From: Acridotheres tristis
Lineage: Eukaryota; Chordata; Aves; Passeriformes; Sturnidae
DNA length: 64,000 nucleotides
Reading direction: 5' to 3'
NCBI GenBank assembly: GCA_037013685.1
Contig: CM072889.1
Location: forward strand, 9,309,976 to 9,373,975
Notes under the pieces: model-generated
The model's input: the letters and a program-made list of their open reading frames with translations, nothing else
What the model was told of the DNA's origin: nothing
Database searches by the model: none
Translations under genes and position numbers: made by a program
Shown: piece after piece, positions 1-11,681 of the stretch
How positions within the stretch are numbered: position 1 is the stretch's first letter
How the letters are laid out: every line of letters starts with the position of its first letter

Positions 1-3000
1 TTACTTTCCTCAGTATTTAAAGTGTTTAAATATTGACTATGGATTTAACATTGGATGTTGTCTTTGATAAAACTGGATGAGAAATAAAATTTGCATTTAA
101 AGTTTTCTACTTACTACTAAATTCAGAAGGAGATGAGTCACAAAAGTGCAAAGGTGGCAATGTTTGTGAAGAGTGAGCTCTTCATCATCCTTCTCCGCAG
201 TTCCTTGAGGGAACATCAATGGTGGTTGTCTAAGCAGGTTCATTGTCACACATTCAATACAGCCTGTCCTTTTAACAAAAGAAGATATGCTTCTTTAACT
301 CTCTAATTAAAGCTGAGACTTCAAAACATTATATATTGTCTGGCTTCTAAAAGAAGAAGAAGAATCCTTTATTCAGAGGAAAAAGGTCTCAGTGCCATCT
401 ATACCTCTTGTATTTTGAAGTCAGCACATGAGCATTGAGAGTTGCCTTAATCTGATGGATGTTCAGTACTTCCACACAGACACACGTCACCCAGGACATT
501 ATTGCCTGAGGCTTGGAATAGAGAAGCTGCAAGTCCCTGCCAGCCACACTATAGACATACTGATACATCTCTGAAATATATTCTTACTGTCCAAATACTA
601 GCTTTAAAGGTTCATATAAAAGTCAAGCAATAAAAATATCTCCACACCAGGCTGAGGATAGTAATATCCTCTCTTTTTGAAGTCAAATAAAAATGATCCT
701 GCTCATTTAAAAATTTCCCTGCTGTGTTGCCCTAACCAGTCTTTCTTATCCTACGACTCTAACTGTGCTCATTGTTCTGGTCCATCGTTGCCATATTGAG
801 AGGAGAGCTTTCTTTATTTTTTCCTTTTTTTTTTTTCCCCCCTGCCTGCATGATATGCCTGGGAATGCTCTGTTACATATATTTGCAGAGCCAGCTTGCC
901 TCAGAGATTTCCTTTCAAGCTATCTTTGTTGATCTTTTCAGCTTTCAGATCCTTCTTCCCAAGAAGGATATGGTTAGAAGGAAGATGTTTAGGATTCTGT
1001 CCATGAAAAGTAATTGAGCTTTGAGGTCTTTCATCTGTCCATGAACTTCTGAGTTTGTGTGAGTTCAGTGTTAGCTCTGCTGCTTTTGAGTGAGGCTGGT
1101 TAACTGTAATTGGCAGTGAAACATTTTTGTAATCTTTCTGGTGCAAAAGATGCCAGACAAGCAATAAATCACACCATGTTCTGCTTTATGAAACATGGAA
1201 AAAACATGGTGAAAATAAAGCAACTCTATAAATCCACCTTCTCTATATCCAAAGCATGTGATTTCTTGCAAGGTGACTGGTGAAACTTCTGTGCCAAGTA
1301 GAGTTATTTTTAGGGGGAATAGTCTCACAACAGCTCAAATATGTATGACAAATCTATCCATATACATATACGCTTGCATATCTAATATGTATAACTATAA
1401 TTTATTACTTCTCTGCACTTCCCAGAAGCTGTTATACTTTACTCCTCTGTCTTGGGGTGACTCCCTAATCCAGGACATCCTCCCTGAGGTTTTAGGTACT
1501 GCTCAATGGGTGTGTCAGAGGAGAGGACAATTTCTTGAGGTGAAAATGCACTCAAGGGACTCTGCAACCATGAGAGGAACAAGTGTCAGGACACTTCTCA
1601 GGCTACAGTTTCAGTCCCCAGGGAAACCATGTCCCCCAGGGGAACTGTGGGCTCCCTACAGAGCATTGGCCCCAGCTGAGCTGCTCTCATGGGGGCTGCT
1701 CAGCTCCCTGAGCAGTTTCTCTTCTTGTAAATCCAGAGTGAAGAGTTTTTCTTTCACTCTGTATAACTAACCTGAATTTACTCAAAATTATAGTCAATGC
1801 AGTCTGTGGTGAGGGTTCCCATGCAGCTGTAGAGCTGCAGTGTCAGGGAATACTGGAACGTGCTCTGACCTGCTGGGTCAGAGGCAAGGCCAGCAGATCA
1901 GATCATGTTCCAGTCAGTCCTTGTCTGGTGGTGCCCCTTGTGTTAGGCTGACATAGAAAGACACTTGATTTAGAAATTAAATTGCAGATTTACATGAATT
2001 CCTTGTACAAAAGAAGTGGAACAATGAAGTCATGCCTAAGTTATCAGGAAGGGACTTGAGGGCTCTCTAGAAACAGGGGTATCAAGCACCTACTGCCTCA
2101 GGGCTGCTATGCTGATCCCAGTTTCAACAGACTGAGAATGGACTTGGTTTCCCAGCCAAAGGTGGGGTGACAGGAAGGCCTCGTGGACATACAGTGTTGA
2201 AAATCAGGGCCACCTATTTTGCAGGGTTTAAATGAATGAAAATAAATTAACTAACTCTGTCTCTTAAATGTAAATACAATTTTTTACCAGTGGGTTTCTG
2301 CGACTTCCAATTCAAGTGTGTCACTTATCTGTCCCCTGTGCCTAGGGACAGGGACTATTTCACCCTATTCCCCTTCCAGGATTGCATCCAGTGACAATTG
2401 GAGCCAATGTTTGGCCTGGCTGAGCCACCTAGTTTTGAGTTGTTGTTTTTTTTTCTTCTTGTGGCCAGATTTCCTTTCCTTGGGATAGGTGACTGTGGGA
2501 GAGCCTTGCAGTGAGTTAAGAGGTAGGACCTGGCCAAGGGACACTGGTGCTTTTAGTCTGGCTCATATCATGCCATAACCTTGACATCAGGTGTGTGCTC
2601 GTAGCTCTGGTGACTTCAGCAGTGCTGAGGACTGGCTCCAGTAGATTGGTTGGGCCAGAAAGAAGGACGACTGGAAGCTTCCTTGGTGAAAAGCAATGAA
2701 ATTGATAACATTGGACAACGATGGCCAGTAGATCTTCCCACTCTGAAGCCTCATGTAGATGAGATTAAATTAACCCTGCAATTAGCAGATTATCACTGCT
2801 ACTGCACACCAGTATCTCTGCTTACTGCAGATGTGCAGAGAGAAACAAAAAATCTTGCAGTATATCTGGGGAGTGAATCCAGACCCCAGTCTCCTTTTCC
2901 TCTGTAACATTTAAGCCATTTCCACATTCAAATCCTGTCTTTTTTCTCACTTGCTGTAGGAAAGGTACAGAGTAGTAAACAACTGCTGGGGATACATGAG

Positions 3001-3875
3001 TTTGTTATTATAAGTGTATTCCTAGAGGAGTGCTGTGCTGCCTCCTTATTCTTGATAAAAAAAAGCTGGCCCACAGTGGTTGTAGTATCTAATCCTATGA
3101 TAAAAACAGGATTTAAGTCCCCCAGTCCTAGTAGAGCATCTCATGCTGCCTCGTGTCCTGCTGTTGATGGAGAGCACCTATGGCTCTGCTGTGCACAGCA
3201 CACGAGCTGCTCACTGAGATCTTTTCCAGCAGCGGCCTTTGCTCCATAGGAAGGAGGTTTCTCTTCCATCGCTACCTCAGAGCCTGCTTTACTTTCCCTT
3301 CTGTTGACTTGGGTATGGCATAGGCAGAATAATTCCAGGAGTACAGCCTGGAAGGTTAGGGCAAGCTGATTTGGGTAGTAACAGAATGATCCTTAAGGTA
3401 GAAACTCAGAGGAAGAAATTTTAATCCTGATTAGCTGTTTGTTTGGGTTGTTTTTTTTCCTTTCTGCAGAGATATTTGTGAAGAATAAGGCAGTGGCAAT
3501 AAGTGATTTCATGAAGGGCAAAATAATGAAAGTCACTGCCCAGTGAGAAAAGAATGTTTGTTTGCTAAGTGGTTTGTGGCTTTTGAAGGCTGGATTTTTG
3601 AATACTGTTACAGTAATAATGGGTAATTAGAGTAATAATAGCTGTATTACATCTGGAAGCAAACATTCATGAAATATAATTAATCTTAAAATTCATATGC
3701 CGCTGCACAGAGAGATTTTAACACTGTAAATAAGAAATAATTTTAACCAGCAGGATACTTTATATCTAAGCCAGCACAACTTTTTCCTGCACTAATGTTA
3801 AATTTGCTGAGCAATTTTGTTCAGGATTTCACAGGTACTTATGACTGAGGATCTTTCAGTATTTTACTCCTGTCC
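1..3875. other. non-coding flank, no gene recognised
   Basis: I see no gene, LTR or RNA in this stretch. The longest open frame (1258-1770, plus) has no recognisable domain and low-complexity composition, so I treat it as chance. A poly-T/poly-C run lies near 823-842. This is most simply intergenic or intronic bird DNA. Confidence 0.6.
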
Positions 3876-4330
3876 TGTCCCAGCGGGGTCCTGCAACCAC
3901 GGGATTGGGTCAGCTGGGAGCCACATGGCACAAAGAAGGGGCGGGTCAGATGAGTTGTCTGAAAACAAGTAACTTGAATGGGTAAAATAACAAAGGTGCA
4001 GTATTGGGTCAACTCCAAAAGACCTCGAATGGGTATGTTAAACTATATAGATATCTGGTAGAACTGGGGGCAGATCTGAGGGCACAGATCCAACCACAAA
4101 CTGGGATTAGGAATATGCAAAATAATGCAGTGAACAACAACCAATCAGGGGAGAGAATCTGGGGACATTTTGGAAGCACAACCTTATATGGGCAGGCCTG
4201 TTAGCATATCCACTCCATGGGTCCTTGCTTCTCTAACTTTGCTCACCCTAACTTGACATTAGTCTCTCTGCCTACAGGCCTGATTCCCATGGCTTTAAAT
4301 TGATGTCTGTCTCAGGTTGGCCAACTCTCA
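3876..4330 (-). repeat. ERV-A 3' LTR
   Basis: This 455-bp sequence is the partner of 11682-12137. Both contain a block starting at the conserved aagtaacttgaatgggtaaa and continuing through the ggcaggcctgttagcatatcc segment. On the minus strand it begins TGAGAGTTGG next to a polypurine tract. The low-coordinate edge is uncertain by about 5 bp because tgtcc occurs twice (3871 and 3876). Confidence 0.9.
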
Positions 4331-4348
4331 TATCTCCCACTTTCTTTT
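4331..4348 (-). promoter_or_regulatory. ERV-A polypurine tract
   Basis: On the minus strand this reads AAAAGAAAGTGGGAGATA directly before the 3' LTR, the expected site for plus-strand DNA priming. Equivalent tracts occur in ERV-B, ERV-C and ERV-D. Confidence 0.8.
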
Positions 4349-5640
4349 GTACTAAAAACAATGAATGTACAGAGCTCCAAAAAACTTTCAACATAGAACT
4401 CAAGGTAGTAATAACATGAACATAACTACAACAACAACACTGAAGAATTAACAAGGCAAGAATTAACAATCCCGTCTTAATCAAACACAGCAGCCAGCTT
4501 GGCCAACTTAAACCCTTGAAAAGTCCATCAAACCAGTCTTTTCCGTCTTCCTCTTGGAGCTTCTGGACTCCCTCTTTTTTATGCTGTGATGGATGGACTC
4601 ACTGTGGTTGGAAAGGTTCATATAGCACATGCCCTCAAAGTCCTCCCAGCCATGACCCTGAGCTAGCAAAAGGAAGTCTGTCACAGCTCTGTTCTGTAGG
4701 ATGGTGTGTCTGATGCTGCAAACGTCTGTCAGTAGCCCACTCAACGCTTTAAATGTAGTGTAGGTTTACCTACTCAGCCAACACCCAAGGCTGTCTAACA
4801 TTTTTAAAACTCTTGCCACAGTACCCCAAGGAACCAATGTGGATGATGCTATTCATTGCCTGAAATTCCAAAAGTAAATTTTGTCATCACAATCTTCTTC
4901 AAATTGATGAACGAATCTTTTCTTTCATGTCAGTTGTTTATTATGAATCATTGTGAGGTTGGATGTTAACAGGGTATGCCTGCCCAATCTACATGTGTGA
5001 TGTGTGATGGAATGATGGGCCATGCTCTGTCCCCACAGATGAGAAACTCAGTTCCCGATGGTAACTGCAGTGGGAAATCAGTGGACCAGGAAAAGATGAG
5101 TGAGGTGTAATTACACCATGTGCTTTCGTTCCTATAGATGACTGGGGGAAACATCCCACCATATTTTTTGCCTGTCTCTTATTTGTTGAATATCAATGCC
5201 ACTCTGTATTTCCTGCATTGCTTCCATTTTGTCAATGTAATGAAATTTAACACAGAAATCCATTTTAGCAGAACCAAAATTTCCAATTCTTGGGGTTCTA
5301 GTGGTACATGCAGTAGTTCCCAGGCCCAGTAATTCCAGTTATCAACAGGATTGTGGATCTGCTTATTGTGGCAATGCAATTTGTGGATGGAATTTTTGGT
5401 TAATGGCCACTCGTGTCCTGGCAATCTCACCAAACAGGTGGTAAGAGGGTTGCCTGGAGTGGTTACTGACAGGACACAGTGTTTCTTAATGCATGGTATT
5501 AGCCAATGTTACCCAGACATCTTCTTTCTGCGGGACTTCCCAGTTCTTTGCTAGGAGCACAGCGTTAACCAGGATGGAAATAGCAAGCAGGAGTCCCTTA
5601 GGAGTCATGTCTGGTCACGGTCTTGAATCTGTAAAATAAG
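4349..5640 (-). pseudogene. ERV-A env remnant (signal peptide, SU, TM)
   Basis: A splice acceptor (TTTTACAG, AG at 5630-5629) precedes an ATG at 5608 that opens a hydrophobic signal-like segment, then a WVTLANT stretch also found in ERV-B and ERV-D. This frame stops soon after. Fragments of the surface subunit follow at 5433-5179 and 5154-4966. The transmembrane subunit fragment (4744-4508) contains [17 protein letters not shown] followed by WEDFEGMCY: the first cysteine of the CX6C(C) motif is Trp and the last is Tyr. The membrane anchor region is frameshifted. The product would be a membrane fusion glycoprotein, but this copy is dead. The family call rests on the TM motif and on homology with the other copies in the window. 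Confidence 0.85.
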
Positions 5641-5892
5641 ACTGCAAAACAGTGGACACACAATTATGGATTGTTTTCTGTAGATCTTTCTTTGGATGCC
5701 TCTGTCTCTCCTTCACTTGGGGGTATTTCTTGGGAATCTTCTTGTGGATGTTCTAGCAATGTTTGTAGGTATGGTTTTATGTTTTTTGCTGGTATCCACC
5801 AAGGTCCTTTACCTGTGGAAACACAAGCATATTCTGTCCCCAGGTAATCAGTGGAAATGGTCCCAAAATTTGGTTTGTTTCTAGGTCTTTAA

Positions 5893-6975
5893 TTAAAACT
5901 GGGGGGTCTCTCCTTTAATTGTGCTTGCATAGTGTTTGGAAAATGTAATAATAAGGGGGTGAGGTCCCACAAATGAATTGTTTAAAAAATTGAAAACATA
6001 TAGAGCTTTACTGAGCCTCTCTATAATGGACAGGGTCTCTACTCCCCCTTTCTGTTGTTCTAATAAGTTTTTGAGAGACCCATGGGCTCTTTCAACAATT
6101 GATTGTCCTGTAGGGGAGTGGGGGATGTCTGTTGTATGTTTAATTTCCCATAGGTTGAAAATAGGTGACATGTGAGCAGGTCCATTATCTGTTTTTATGT
6201 CTTCTGGTATGCCTAATGTTGCGAATGCCTGAAGGAAGTGCTTGGTGGTATCACTAGCTGTTTCACCCACATGTGCAGAAGTAAATATTGCTCCTGAAAA
6301 GGTGTCTATTGATACATTTAAGCATTTGAATTTTCTGAAGGATGCATAGTGGGCTACATCAGAATGCCAAATTTGTAGACTGTGAAGCCCTCTAGGGTTT
6401 ACTCCTGCCCCTATAGGTGATAAGGAGTACTTTTGGCAGCTAGGGCAGGTGTTAACAATTGCTTTAACTTGATCTTTAGAGATTTTAAACATATAATGTA
6501 ATGCAGGAGCATTTTGGTGGAAGAACAAATTACAAAGCTTTGCTTGTTCAAAGATGTTCAGTAGTGTTACTTGTGTTTTCATGGCAAGTGTATCAACCTG
6601 TTTGTTACCTTTTGTCAGTGTCTGGGTAATGAAATGTGGGAAATGTATATGCATGAAAAAGTAAGGATGCTGCCTTTGGGAAAGAATAAAAATTATATTT
6701 TTAAGCATCATATGTAACTGATCCTTGTCAATAGTTTTTAAAAATGAATTTTCAGATTTTTGAACTATACCAGTAACATAAGTGGAATCAGTAACTAGAT
6801 TAAAAGGACAGGTAAATCTTGGTAAAGCTCTAACAACAGCTGCTAACTTGACTATTTGGGAAGAACCTTCTACTATTTCAATGTCTGACTCCAAGCATGT
6901 GTTCTGCCATGTTATCACTGATTTGTGGGATTTTCCTGATCTGTCTGAAAATACAATGAGTGCATCCAAAGGCAT
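5893..6975 (-). pseudogene. ERV-A RNase H-integrase portion of pol, 360-codon open frame
   Basis: This is the longest open frame left in ERV-A. RNase H-like acidic residues fall near D11, E36, D63 and D128. Integrase follows: zinc-binding H153/H160 and C177/C180, then core acids D206, D263 (KTDNGPA) and E295 (HSPTGQSIVERAH). The last two are 31 residues apart instead of the usual 35, because about four residues are missing just after D263. The frame ends at GETPQF by a one-base change in a C-run; ERV-B reads on through the C-terminal domain at the same place. The role would be RNA removal from hybrids and proviral integration. The start is inside RNase H, so this is a fragment, not a gene start. 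Confidence 0.9.
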
Positions 6976-8307
6976 ATCGCTTAGGAGTGGTTTGGGAAGT
7001 AGTTAAAATTTGGAGTGCAACAATTTATGCTTAAGGTAGTGGACAGAAATTTGGCCTAAATAATTTAATTTGTAGGGATCCGGATTGTTGGAGAAGCCAG
7101 TCTGAAGACACTGTAGTTAGGGACAGAAATACAGTAGGAAAGTCTTTCCCTGAAAGGGAAATCAGGCAGGATCGGGCCATGATAAACTGATCCATTATTT
7201 TTTTGATTGAATAGTAATAGTCTTGTACATCTGATGTGGTAGAAAAAACCATTCTAAAGCTAACGAAGGGTCAGGTAACTCAAGATCTCACTGAAAAATC
7301 AAAGCATAAGGTTGAGGTTCCTTCCCCAGAACAGCTAGCAGAAAGGGTAAATTGGGATTTATTCGATGTGCTTGATGATTTTGAATGGCTGTAGATACTT
7401 TCTTTAAAGCTTTTTTCACTTCCATATTTAGTTGCTTGATTGAATCTAGTGCTGAATCTCCTCTTAATAAGTTAAACAAAGGGGCTAGATCTTCACTGGT
7501 AATTTCTAATAAGGGTCTGACCCAATTGATGGTTCCTAGCAATATTTGCATATTGTGGAGCATTTGTGGACCTTCATTCAACTGTAAGGGCTGTGGCTAA
7601 ATCATCTGGGAAGAGATCTGATGTTCCAAGTATTTCCATGGTGGTATCCTCTGTATTTTTTCTTCGGTGATGGTAAAGCCAGCTGTTTGAATGGCTGCAG
7701 TGGTGGTTGTCAGGGCCTCATTTAGCAGTAGATAATTTTTGGCCATGATGAGTACATCATCCATGCAATGGTAGATAGTCACCTGTGGATGTTTTTCCCT
7801 GACTGGATTTAATACCTTGGCCACATACTACTGACAGGTGGTGGGATTGTTCTTCATTCCCTGCTGTAGCATTGTCCAATGCTATCACCATAAGGGGCCT
7901 TGACAGTTGATAGTTGGGATGGAAAAAGCAGACTGTGGAGCATTGTTAGGATGTAAGAGTATGTTGAAAAAACAGTCCTTTAAATCTATCACTGTAAGCT
8001 TACAGTCTCTGGGAATCATTGGAGATGATGGAAAGCCTGGTTGTAGGGTGCCGTGTCTCCTCTATGACTTTGTTGATCCACCTTAGGTCATGGAGGAGTC
8101 GCCATTTATTGTTTCCCTTTTTCAAAATGATGAAGATAGGACTGTTCCAAAGACTGGTGGTTGGAATCATATGTCTTTTTTCCAGCTGTTCTTGTATTAG
8201 GGTATTGAATGTGATGAGTTTTTCTTCAGGGAGTGTAGCTGTGGAAAGGGGTTTTAACCCTTTAAGTGTGACGGAAATAAGATGCACAGCTAATTGGTCA
8301 TCTTTCA
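6976..8307 (-). pseudogene. ERV-A reverse transcriptase remnant
   Basis: RT is broken into several frames. The fingers are at about 8307-8000, with WRLLHDLRWINKVIE. The palm is at 7824-7597, where the catalytic motif reads CMDD instead of YMDD, followed by PPWKYL. The thumb/connection is at 7581-7288, with LGTINWVRPLL, and a further connection fragment at 7252-7031 leads into RNase H. Stops and frameshifts separate them. The RT start is interrupted by the nested solo LTR at 8308-8589. The order and motifs make the identification firm, and the enzyme cannot be made from this copy. Confidence 0.88.
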
Positions 8308-8589
8308 TGACAGGAAGAAAGAGACAAGTTTATTCAGAAACACAGTTGGTTTTATAGCATGACTTGCAATTCCAAGAGTAGAAAAAAGGTGATTGGTTTA
8401 GAGAGAAGACACCCCATTCCCAGGGCCTGGGCACACACCACAACAGGTGTTCTATCTTGTTATTAATTCCTTTTTATTTTGACCAAATGATCACCCTGGG
8501 AGAAATTCTCCCTCGCCTTGAGCTGGACCAGCTTATTGGCTGGGAACAGAGCTGAAAAGCTCCAGCCTGGAATGTTTTTCAGCCTGTCA
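8308..8589 (-). repeat. nested 282-bp solo LTR inside ERV-A RT
   Basis: The ends are inverted repeats: TGACAGG at 8308 and CCTGTCA ending at 8589. Read on the minus strand it has a CCAATCACC box, a TATA box (GCTATAAAACC), then a polyadenylation signal (GAATAAACT), in proper LTR order. It splits the ERV-A RT reading region. Flanking hexamers ctttca and ttttct match at four of six places, compatible with a decayed 6-bp duplication. No partner LTR is seen in the window, so it is a solo LTR of an unnamed family. Confidence 0.75.
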
Positions 8590-9459
8590 TTTTCTTACTT
8601 TCTCAATATGTGTCCCACAAGGGAGGAGCCACAATCTATATGTTTGACGGTCTTCCAAGTTATTTTAAGGGGGTTGTTCTGCTCAATGGCCCCTATCAAA
8701 AATTTGTTTCTAGGTGGACTCCCCACTGGGACAAAATGTCCCTCCCCCACAAAACTATGGGCATTCTTGTCTTTACCATGAAGGGTCTTGTCCTGGTGAT
8801 ACAGCCTTTGGGTCATAAATTTGATCAATTCCACACTCCTGAGACTGTTGCTGTCACGTTCAATTCCTGACAGTGTTCCTGGACTAGCTGTGAAAGCCCA
8901 GTCAGGAGGCCACTTGGATTGTGAGATTACCATCACATCTGCACCTTTAGCTACCGGTTCTGTCAGAAAAACTCTTTTGGTGTGAATTCCAATGTACAGA
9001 TGATTTGTGGTCAATTGTGGCTTATTATTTGAGTCCACATCACCAACGACTCTGAAGCATTGTTGACAGTTTATTCAGGGTGTAAAATCACCTGAGCAAT
9101 TACCAATCCCTGAGGTATAAAGCAAGGTGATCAGGACACATTGCCAACACTATGATCTCCTGCTGCAATGTTACTGACAGGACCGAAGTTAAAACAGAAA
9201 ATCCCTCAGTCCTTGATTTGCAATGGCCAAGAATCAACAGTTCTTGGGGCTGATCTTCAGGCCCAAATTCACCAGTGGATATCACATGGGTGAAAAAGTC
9301 TGTTGGCATCACTGTTTTGGCACTTGCCAACTCCAGCTTGGCACCTGGGGGCAGGGTTGTTGGCAGTCCTGAGAGAAGCTGTTGGAGTTCCGAGCCACAC
9401 GGCCTCCAGTGGTTGTGTGCACACTTGGCTGGGGCATTTGTATCATCTTGCAGAACCAT
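8590..9459 (-). pseudogene. ERV-A dUTPase-protease (pro) remnant
   Basis: Upstream part (9459-9100): GLPTTLPPGAKLEL, then LLILGHCKS and a QQEIIVLA segment, which match the spacing of the substrate-binding motifs of a retroviral dUTPase. Downstream part (9038-8595): TEPVAKGADVMVIS lies where the aspartic protease active site (DTGA type) belongs, with the catalytic Asp replaced by Ala and the Thr by Lys, followed by a WPPDW segment. dUTPase upstream of protease in the pro gene is the betaretroviral arrangement (established knowledge). Both domains are degraded. The dUTPase call is less certain than the protease call. Confidence 0.7.
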
Positions 9460-10260
9460 CCTATGCTCTGCTGGGAGTTTCCCAATGGCTGTTTTGGTCT
9501 GAACTGGTTAATGTTATGATTAGTTCCTCTGCACCCCCAGGTTTTAGGAGCAAATTTTCCTCCTTGCCAGGGGCAGTTCTTTATGAAGTGTCCCTTTTGG
9601 CTGTATGCAAAGCATAGCTTTGAACTCTGTTGTTGCTTTTGAGGGATTATTTGCATAGCTGCTACAGCTTCTTCAATCCCTTGTCCCACTGCCTGTACTT
9701 GTAGGGCAGTGGAGTGCTCTATTTTCCCCAGGCAATTACAGGCCTCAATCATCTGAGCCAAGGTAGATTCTAGCTGCCTGGGAGGGCGTGCAGCACCCTT
9801 TTGCACTTGGGATTTGCATTGGCCACAGCCCACCTTTTAAAAAATTCCTTTTCAGCTCTCTCTTGCACCACCTGTCTTTCCAGGGCCTGCTTAAAACAGT
9901 CTATGAATTTCATGTATTGTTTGCCAGGCTCCTATTTGATGTACACGAAATCAAGTGTTGGTGTGCAAATGCTAGGCACTTGTGCGAGAGCCTTTCTGGC
10001 TGCATCTTTGATATCATCTAAAATGGACTTAGGGACGTTTGCAGCCTGATAATCTGGTTGACTGTGTGCTCCTTCACCCATAAGATGTTCTAAAGTCAAT
10101 GCTGCTCTAGCTTTATCATTAACATAGTCCTTAAGTAATTGATTTATCAGTTTTTTCCACCCTCCTTCCCATAGGGTAAATTCTGTTGGGGACAGCAGCA
10201 TTGTCATAATATATTTCAAATTGTGGGGTGTTAACACATGGCTGGTGAAGGTAGCCCTAG
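9309..10260 (-). pseudogene. ERV-A gag: capsid and nucleocapsid remnant
   Basis: The capsid N-terminal part (10237-9932) has SPTEFTLWEGGWKKLI; a homologous LTLSEFDLWE segment occurs in ERV-D. The 9833-9309 frame carries the capsid C-terminus (STLAQMIEACNCLG) and the first zinc knuckle, CFAYSQKGHFIKNC, in which the second metal-binding Cys is Tyr. The second knuckle has also lost its cysteines. These domains build the core shell and package RNA. The junction of the two frames near 9930-9830 is frameshifted. Confidence 0.85.
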
Positions 10261-11406
10261 GTTGTTGAAATAGGGCAATTCCCTCCCATATTCTTTACTG
10301 GCTCCCATCTAGGATTTGCACTACCCCTTCTATACTGCACCAGAGCAACAATAAATTTAGAGACCATCTCCCAGTCCTCCTCCTTTACTGTTGTCATCCG
10401 AATCCTCTCCCATGGGTCCTTGGAGTCACTGGATCTGGAGATGCTGAGATCTTCTTCTTCCAAGGAGGAAGAAGAATAATCAGACATGAGCATAACTTTT
10501 TTATTGTTGATGGAGTGGTTCATCTCCAGGATAGGCCTTGGTATTGGCTGCTTGGGGGCTGTCATGTTGGAGGTGGGCACTTCTGGAACCCAGGTGGGTA
10601 GGGTTGCGGCCTCCCAGGAAGGGGTGTGGCCTGGGGGTGTGGTTGCAGTCTTCCCGGAAGGGGTGTGGCCCAAGGTAGAAGGGGCATGTCCTGGAACAGA
10701 AAGGGTAGAGCCAAGGGAGGAGCCTTGGAGCGATATGGCATCTTGGGTAGATGGTGATGGAAGACGGTGGTTAGTGTAGGAATGAGGCTGAGGAGAATGC
10801 ACGGACAAAAGAAGGACAGAGCGGGAAGGATCCAAGATGGAGTGGCCATCTTGGGCCCCAAATGGAGGAGTTGGAGGTGGACACAGGACAGCAGAGTAAC
10901 AGAGCAAACCACTCTTCCTCTGAGCATGCATGCAATATTGGCCCTCTATCCCCCCCGGGGTAGTCTGAAGGGCGAGAAGAAGGGGGGGCACAAAATGGTG
11001 GTAATTGCAGTATGCGAAGACCCCCACATATGTAACAGGCTCTGATCTTGTGTCCCAATCCCAGGGTTAGAGGGTTGAGGGGGAGCCTCAGTTTGGGAAG
11101 AGGTATTGGAGCTAGGGTCGTGACTCTTTTCTTCAAATTTTGAGGCTTCTATGATTGCACAGAAAGTGGGGAGCATGTGAGGTGTGCCTGAATCTTTTTT
11201 GTTGTTAAATCATATAACTTTACCCCCACCGAGTCCTAAAAGTCCACTATTATAATTTTAGCATCCATTGCATTGAGGATGTTGTGGAATACTCATTTTA
11301 CTATTTTCTTTAGCTCCTTTTTCCTGACCTTTTTCCCACAGGCTTTCAACATAATTTTTAAGTGTCGGTATACATCCCTTTCTACGGTTGATAATCCAGA
11401 CACCAT
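10257..11406 (-). pseudogene. ERV-A gag: matrix and proline/serine-rich linker remnant
   Basis: The likely gag ATG is at 11406. It opens a basic matrix-like segment with STVERDVYRHLK, aligned to STVEKDIY-like sequence in ERV-B; the frame stops after 37 codons. There is no Gly at position 2, unlike ERV-B. Downstream (11027-10257) comes a proline-rich linker with GHTPSG/GHAPS/GHTPSW repeats, an acidic/serine cluster and KDPWERIRM, again matched in ERV-B (KDPWEKVWK). Matrix directs Gag to the membrane. Several frameshifts are present. Confidence 0.8.
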
Positions 11407-11661
11407 CTCACAACGAGCAAAACTTGGATTGGGGTGGGATATACCCCCTGGTTTGGGTAGGGTGATGGGGGGATTATCCCCTTTCCACTTGCTTACCTGC
11501 CTCCCTGCAGGTGTCCTTGGGTTGACGGGCCACTCCTGTGAAGGTTGCCCAGAATTCGTCTGTCAGGCCTGACATTATTTAAATCCACGCTGGAGAGGGA
11601 TGACCTACTGGTCAGCTTTCTCCTTGTTGACACTATCCTGACAGGTCCCTCAATATGAGGG

Positions 11662-11679
11662 ATCCCTGTTCAGGAGTCA
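11662..11679 (-). promoter_or_regulatory. ERV-A primer-binding site, tRNA-Lys3-like
   Basis: The minus strand reads TGACTCCTGAACAGGGAT two bases inside the 5' LTR. By my count 14 of 18 bases agree with the complement of the 3' end of tRNA-Lys3. ERV-B has a comparable site at the same place. Confidence 0.7.
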
Positions 11680-11681
11680 CT

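Noticed and set aside
1258..1770. 170-codon open frame, plus strand
   Set aside because: No domain, compositionally mixed, no splice or neighbour support; chance frame in a GC-richer patch.
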